43,328 nt of DNA from Parvibaculum sp. (GTDB lineage Bacteria; Pseudomonadota; Alphaproteobacteria; Parvibaculales; Parvibaculaceae), in the NCBI RefSeq assembly GCF_030694575.1, contig NZ_JAUYUS010000032.1, forward strand, positions 1-43,328, in the 5' to 3' direction. Below, piece by piece: positions 41,010 through 43,328 of the stretch. A program made the position numbers and the translations under genes. How positions within the stretch are numbered: position 1 is the first letter of the stretch; each line of letters begins with the position of its first letter. The notes beneath the pieces are model-generated. The model saw only the letters and a list, made by a program, of their open reading frames with translations, was not told the DNA's origin and did not search any database.

Positions 41010-42008
41010 ATGAGCCTTGTCGAAAACATTGCCGTACAGCCCACGATCGCGACCGCGCTGAAAGCCGCGAGCGAGCGCACGGGGACGGATTTCGACTATC
41101 TGCTGAAGACGGCGATGCGCGAGTCGAGCCTGAATTGTGAAGCGCAATCAACGACTTCCAGCGCATGCGGGTTGTTCCAGTTCACCGAACAGAGCTGGCT
41201 CGGCACGCTGAAAAAGCATGGGGCGGAATTGGGGCTCGGCGACTATTCGGCGGCGATTTCGCGCAATGCCAATGGCCGCTATGTCGTGGAAAATGCTGCC
41301 GAAAGGCAGGAAATTCTTGCCCTGCGGAACGATGCGCATGCCTCGGCGCTGATGGCGGGGGCTTATACGCAGGACAGCGCCGCGATGCTGGAGGACCGGC
41401 TGGGCCGCGCGCCGAACGAGGGCGAACTCTATATCGCGCATTTCCTTGGCGCGGGCGGCGCCTCGAAGCTGATCGGCGCGGCGGAAGACACGCCAAATGC
41501 CCGTGCGGACGCGCTTTTTCCGGCGGCAGCGGGGGCCAACAAGTCGATCTTCTATGACGGCGAGGGGCGCGCGCGGAGCGCATCCGAGGTCTACCGGAAC
41601 CTGGTTGCCAAGCACGAGAACACGGACGCGGCACCGATCGCAAAAACGGCGGAAAACCGTTCGCTGTCATCGAACCGCAATCAAACTGTCACAAACAGGA
41701 ATCCTGACCTTGCCGACGCCTCCGGCGAGAGTGCAAGGCGGAGTTATGCAACACGCGGCGCGGCGGCCTTATCCCCGGTTTCGGGTAGCGGCTCCTCCTT
41801 CGCCATGACCGGGGCGGGGACAAGTGTCACCAGGGCCCCGCTGCAACTTACCCCCGGTATCGTCGAACTGCTCGCGACGCTCGATCCTCTACCCGAAGGC
41901 AGCGAGAGCTTGCGGAGCGAGGACAAGACCGATGCGCGCAACGATGCACGCAACGAGGCGCGCGAGCGCGCGCGGCTGCTGCCGCGTTCGGGCTTCGCCT
42001 ATAGCTGA
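41010..42008 (+). CDS. Lytic transglycosylase (SLT-like), likely flagellum/pilus-associated
   Basis: A 332-residue protein. The N-terminal 180 residues are an SLT-type muramidase: E38 in TAMRESSLNCEAQ is the catalytic acid and SSACGLFQFTEQSWLG the glycan-binding motif; further AHFLGAGGASKLIGAA fits the fold. No signal peptide is visible. The C-terminal 140 residues are low-complexity Ser/Thr/Arg-rich. ATG 41010 lies behind AAGGA; a sigma-54 promoter match lies just upstream, which in alphaproteobacteria suggests flagellar or pilus assembly. That role is inference. Two CTGTCA words inside the gene mimic a PHO box. Confidence 0.87.
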   Translation: MSLVENIAVQPTIATALKAASERTGTDFDYLLKTAMRESSLNCEAQSTTSSACGLFQFTEQSWLGTLKKHGAELGLGDYSAAISRNANGRYVVENAAERQEILALRNDAHASALMAGAYTQDSAAMLEDRLGRAPNEGELYIAHFLGAGGASKLIGAAEDTPNARADALFPAAAGANKSIFYDGEGRARSASEVYRNLVAKHENTDAAPIAKTAENRSLSSNRNQTVTNRNPDLADASGESARRSYATRGAAALSPVSGSGSSFAMTGAGTSVTRAPLQLTPGIVELLATLDPLPEGSESLRSEDKTDARNDARNEARERARLLPRSGFAYS

Positions 42009-42097
42009 AGCCCACTTCCCGCCGGAACCAAGTTCCACCCCTCCCGTTGGTAGAGAAGGGCAGCTTCGATCTGCCTGCATACCGATTGGAGGCCCTT

Positions 42098-42307
42098 GTG
42101 GAGACCGAATTCACGAACGCATTCTGGACCGGCGGCTATCTCTGGCTTTTCGTGGTCGGTGGCGGCGCCGCGGTGCTGGGCGGTGCGTTGATCTATGCAA
42201 CGACGCAATGGCGCGCGGCGCGAAAGGAAGAGACGCCCGCACAGAAGGTGGAGCGCGAGGTCGTAACGCGCGAAAACTTCGGCAAGACCGAGCCGGGCAA
42301 GCACTGA
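42098..42307 (+). CDS. Small single-helix membrane protein, unknown
   Basis: About 69 residues starting at GTG 42098, with GGAGG at 42088-42092. One transmembrane helix (GGYLWLFVVGGGAAVLGGALIYA) is followed by a basic/acidic tail, KVEREVVTRENFGKTEPGKH. No family is recognised. It is convergent with the Rrf2 regulator (6 bp between stops). Confidence 0.65.
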   Translation: METEFTNAFWTGGYLWLFVVGGGAAVLGGALIYATTQWRAARKEETPAQKVEREVVTRENFGKTEPGKH

Positions 42308-42313
42308 TCCGTC

Positions 42314-42751
42314 TCAGCCCGCGAGAGCGAGCAGGCGGCGGAGCGGCTTCGGCCGGGCGACGAGATCGGCCAGCGTCGCCTCGTCCAGCACGGCGAGCCA
42401 GGCATCGAGCGCCTCCTTCAGCAGGTGTTTGAGGCGGCAGGCAGGGCCGATGCGGCAGCGGTTCGTCTCCGCCGCGAAACATTCCACGATGCAGAAATCC
42501 TCTTCCATCGCGCGGACGACATCGCCGATGACGATTTCCTCCGGCATGCGCGAGAGGCGCAGGCCGCCGCCGCGCCCGCGCAGCGTTTCGACGAAGCCGG
42601 CGCGTCCAAGTTCATGCGCGACCTTCATCAAATGATTGCGGGAGATGCCGTAGCTCTCCGCCACGTCGGAGATGGTGACGATCTCGCCGGGCTTCAGCGC
42701 CAGACAGGTGAGGAGGCGGAGCGCGTAGTCGGTGTGGAGCGTGAGGCGCAT
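42314..42751 (-). CDS. nsrR: Rrf2 family regulator, NsrR-type (nitric-oxide sensing)
   Basis: A 145-residue winged-helix regulator. MRLTLHTDYALRLLTCLAL is the Rrf2/NsrR N-terminus, and ISRNHLMKVAHELGRAGFVETLRGRGGGLRL the recognition helix and wing. Cluster ligands are C91, C99 and C105 in VECFAAETNRCRIGPACRLK, the NsrR pattern that holds an NO-sensitive Fe-S cluster. ATG 42751 is used because family members start there and AAGGG lies just before. It is divergent from a truncated haemoglobin gene, the usual NsrR target, with an NsrR-like operator between. Confidence 0.88.
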   Translation of the reverse strand: MRLTLHTDYALRLLTCLALKPGEIVTISDVAESYGISRNHLMKVAHELGRAGFVETLRGRGGGLRLSRMPEEIVIGDVVRAMEEDFCIVECFAAETNRCRIGPACRLKHLLKEALDAWLAVLDEATLADLVARPKPLRRLLALAG

Positions 42752-42822
42752 GGGGCCCTTCATGAACCGGCGAAATGCCGCAGGCGGAGAGCTTGCATCC
42801 GGCATCGCGAGGCGCGATTTTA

Positions 42823-42845
42823 AAGATGTATCTTATATGCATGTT
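42823..42845. promoter_or_regulatory. NsrR-like operator
   Basis: AAGATGTAT (42823-42831) and ATGCATGTT (42837-42845) are inverted half-sites with 7 of 9 positions matching, separated by CTTAT. Both fit the NsrR half-site consensus AANATGCAT. It lies 14 bp before the haemoglobin ATG, overlapping where its promoter and ribosome site must be, so NsrR would repress that gene until NO arrives. Confidence 0.7.
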
Positions 42846-42858
42846 AAAGGAGCGGGCG

Positions 42859-43328
42859 ATGCCGGGCAACGATAAAGGCGGCAACAACGGCACGGACGGA
42901 AATGTCCGCTGGTGCATCGACGAGGATGCGAAGCGCCGCGTGACCGACGAGGCGGAAATCGAGCGGCTGGTGCGTGCCTTCTATGTGAAGGTGCGGAGCG
43001 ACGCGGTGCTGGGGCCGATCTTCAACGGCATAATCGGCGAGGACTGGGAGCCGCATCTGAAAAAGATGTTCGACTTCTGGTCGAGCGTGATGCTGACCAC
43101 CGGTCGCTACAAGGGCCAGCCGATGCGGGCGCACATGAAACTGAAGCAAGTGCGGCCGGAACATTTCGACCGCTGGCTGGCGCTGTTCCGCGAGACGGCG
43201 GACGAAATCTGCGCGCCGGAGGTGGCGGACCTCTTCACGGAAAAGGCGGCGCGGATCGCGGAGAGTTTGCAGCTCGGCATGTTCTTCAAACCGGCGCTGC
43301 ACGATCCGGAGCGGAAGAGCGGGTGTTG
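42859..43328 (+). CDS. Group 3 truncated haemoglobin, 3' end cut by window
   Basis: At least 156 residues, with the stop not seen (the frame reads to the final TG). ERLVRAFYVKVRSDAVLGPIFNG is the helix A-B region, FDFWSSVMLTTGRYKGQPMRAHMKL the E-helix region and PEHFDRWLALFRETADEICAP the F-G region with proximal His, H102. This is the group 3 (ctb/Cgb-like) pattern. Such proteins bind O2 and NO and take part in nitrosative stress defence. A short charged N-terminal tail (about 25 residues) precedes the globin. AAAGGAG gives a good ribosome site. Divergent from the NsrR-type gene. Confidence 0.88.
   Translation, partial: MPGNDKGGNNGTDGNVRWCIDEDAKRRVTDEAEIERLVRAFYVKVRSDAVLGPIFNGIIGEDWEPHLKKMFDFWSSVMLTTGRYKGQPMRAHMKLKQVRPEHFDRWLALFRETADEICAPEVADLFTEKAARIAESLQLGMFFKPALHDPERKSGC

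Noticed and set aside
1-43328. Mobile elements, prophage genes, CRISPR arrays, rRNA and tRNA genes
   Set aside because: Looked for on both strands by eye: no transposase or integrase motif, no regularly spaced repeat array, no tRNA cloverleaf with a GTTCGA arm. The only interspersed repeat is the extragenic palindrome.

Overview
The window reads as ordinary chromosome from a GC-rich alphaproteobacterium. The evidence is the alphaproteobacterial gene set (PAS_5-type PAS protein, CsgG/HfaB-type lipoprotein, GDYXXLXY/DUF2157 pair, NsrR-type Rrf2 regulator beside a group 3 truncated haemoglobin), the high-GC codon use throughout, and a short extragenic palindrome of the kind common in that class. 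A Parvibaculum-like or related Hyphomicrobiales lineage is possible, but the sequence does not settle genus. I see no phage, transposase, integrase, CRISPR array, rRNA or tRNA. About 45 protein genes are supported; the last runs off the end.

Region 1 (0-9 kb) is accessory: a GMC oxidoreductase, a PAS-domain protein, a secreted protein with an alternating-asparagine tract, two DUF2147 genes flanking a fused Fe(II)/2-oxoglutarate oxygenase-methyltransferase, a Gdx/SugE-type guanidinium exporter behind a guanidine-II (mini-ykkC) riboswitch, and a CsgG/HfaB-family lipoprotein. Region 2 (9-17 kb) has a chromene-carboxylate isomerase-like thioredoxin-fold protein, a rhomboid protease, DUF4389, a TetR regulator divergent from a carotenoid cleavage oxygenase, the GDYXXLXY/DUF2157 pair, a CBS protein and a patatin phospholipase. 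Three phased PHO-box heptamers lie in a gap between convergent genes with no obvious target.

Region 3 (17-24 kb) is housekeeping: hisI, folE, cysS, an IscU-like scaffold, yidD and thrS, with clear intrinsic terminators. Region 4 (24-34.7 kb) has an ArsR/AHSA1 stress operon with a dyad operator, a secreted protein with a Cys/His/Asp layout convergent with an outer-membrane barrel, a nitroreductase, a HAD phosphatase, two Fe(II)/2OG oxygenases, a chromate transporter and an amidohydrolase.

Region 5 (34.8-38.7 kb) looks like acyl-CoA catabolism: acyl-CoA dehydrogenase, divergent from a MaoC hydratase, CitE-type lyase and 2-hydroxyacid dehydrogenase run. Region 6 (38.7 kb to end) has a receiver-only response regulator, an MFS transporter, a lytic transglycosylase with a sigma-54 promoter match, and an NsrR-type repressor divergent from a truncated haemoglobin with an NsrR-like operator between them, a nitric-oxide response pair.

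Convergent genes are packed very tightly, often 1-6 bp apart or overlapping. The strongest cases for a second look are the orphan PHO box, the alternating-Asn protein with the CsgG-like lipoprotein, the oxygenase-methyltransferase fusion, the secreted Cys/His/Asp protein, and several clean operator-like palindromes.
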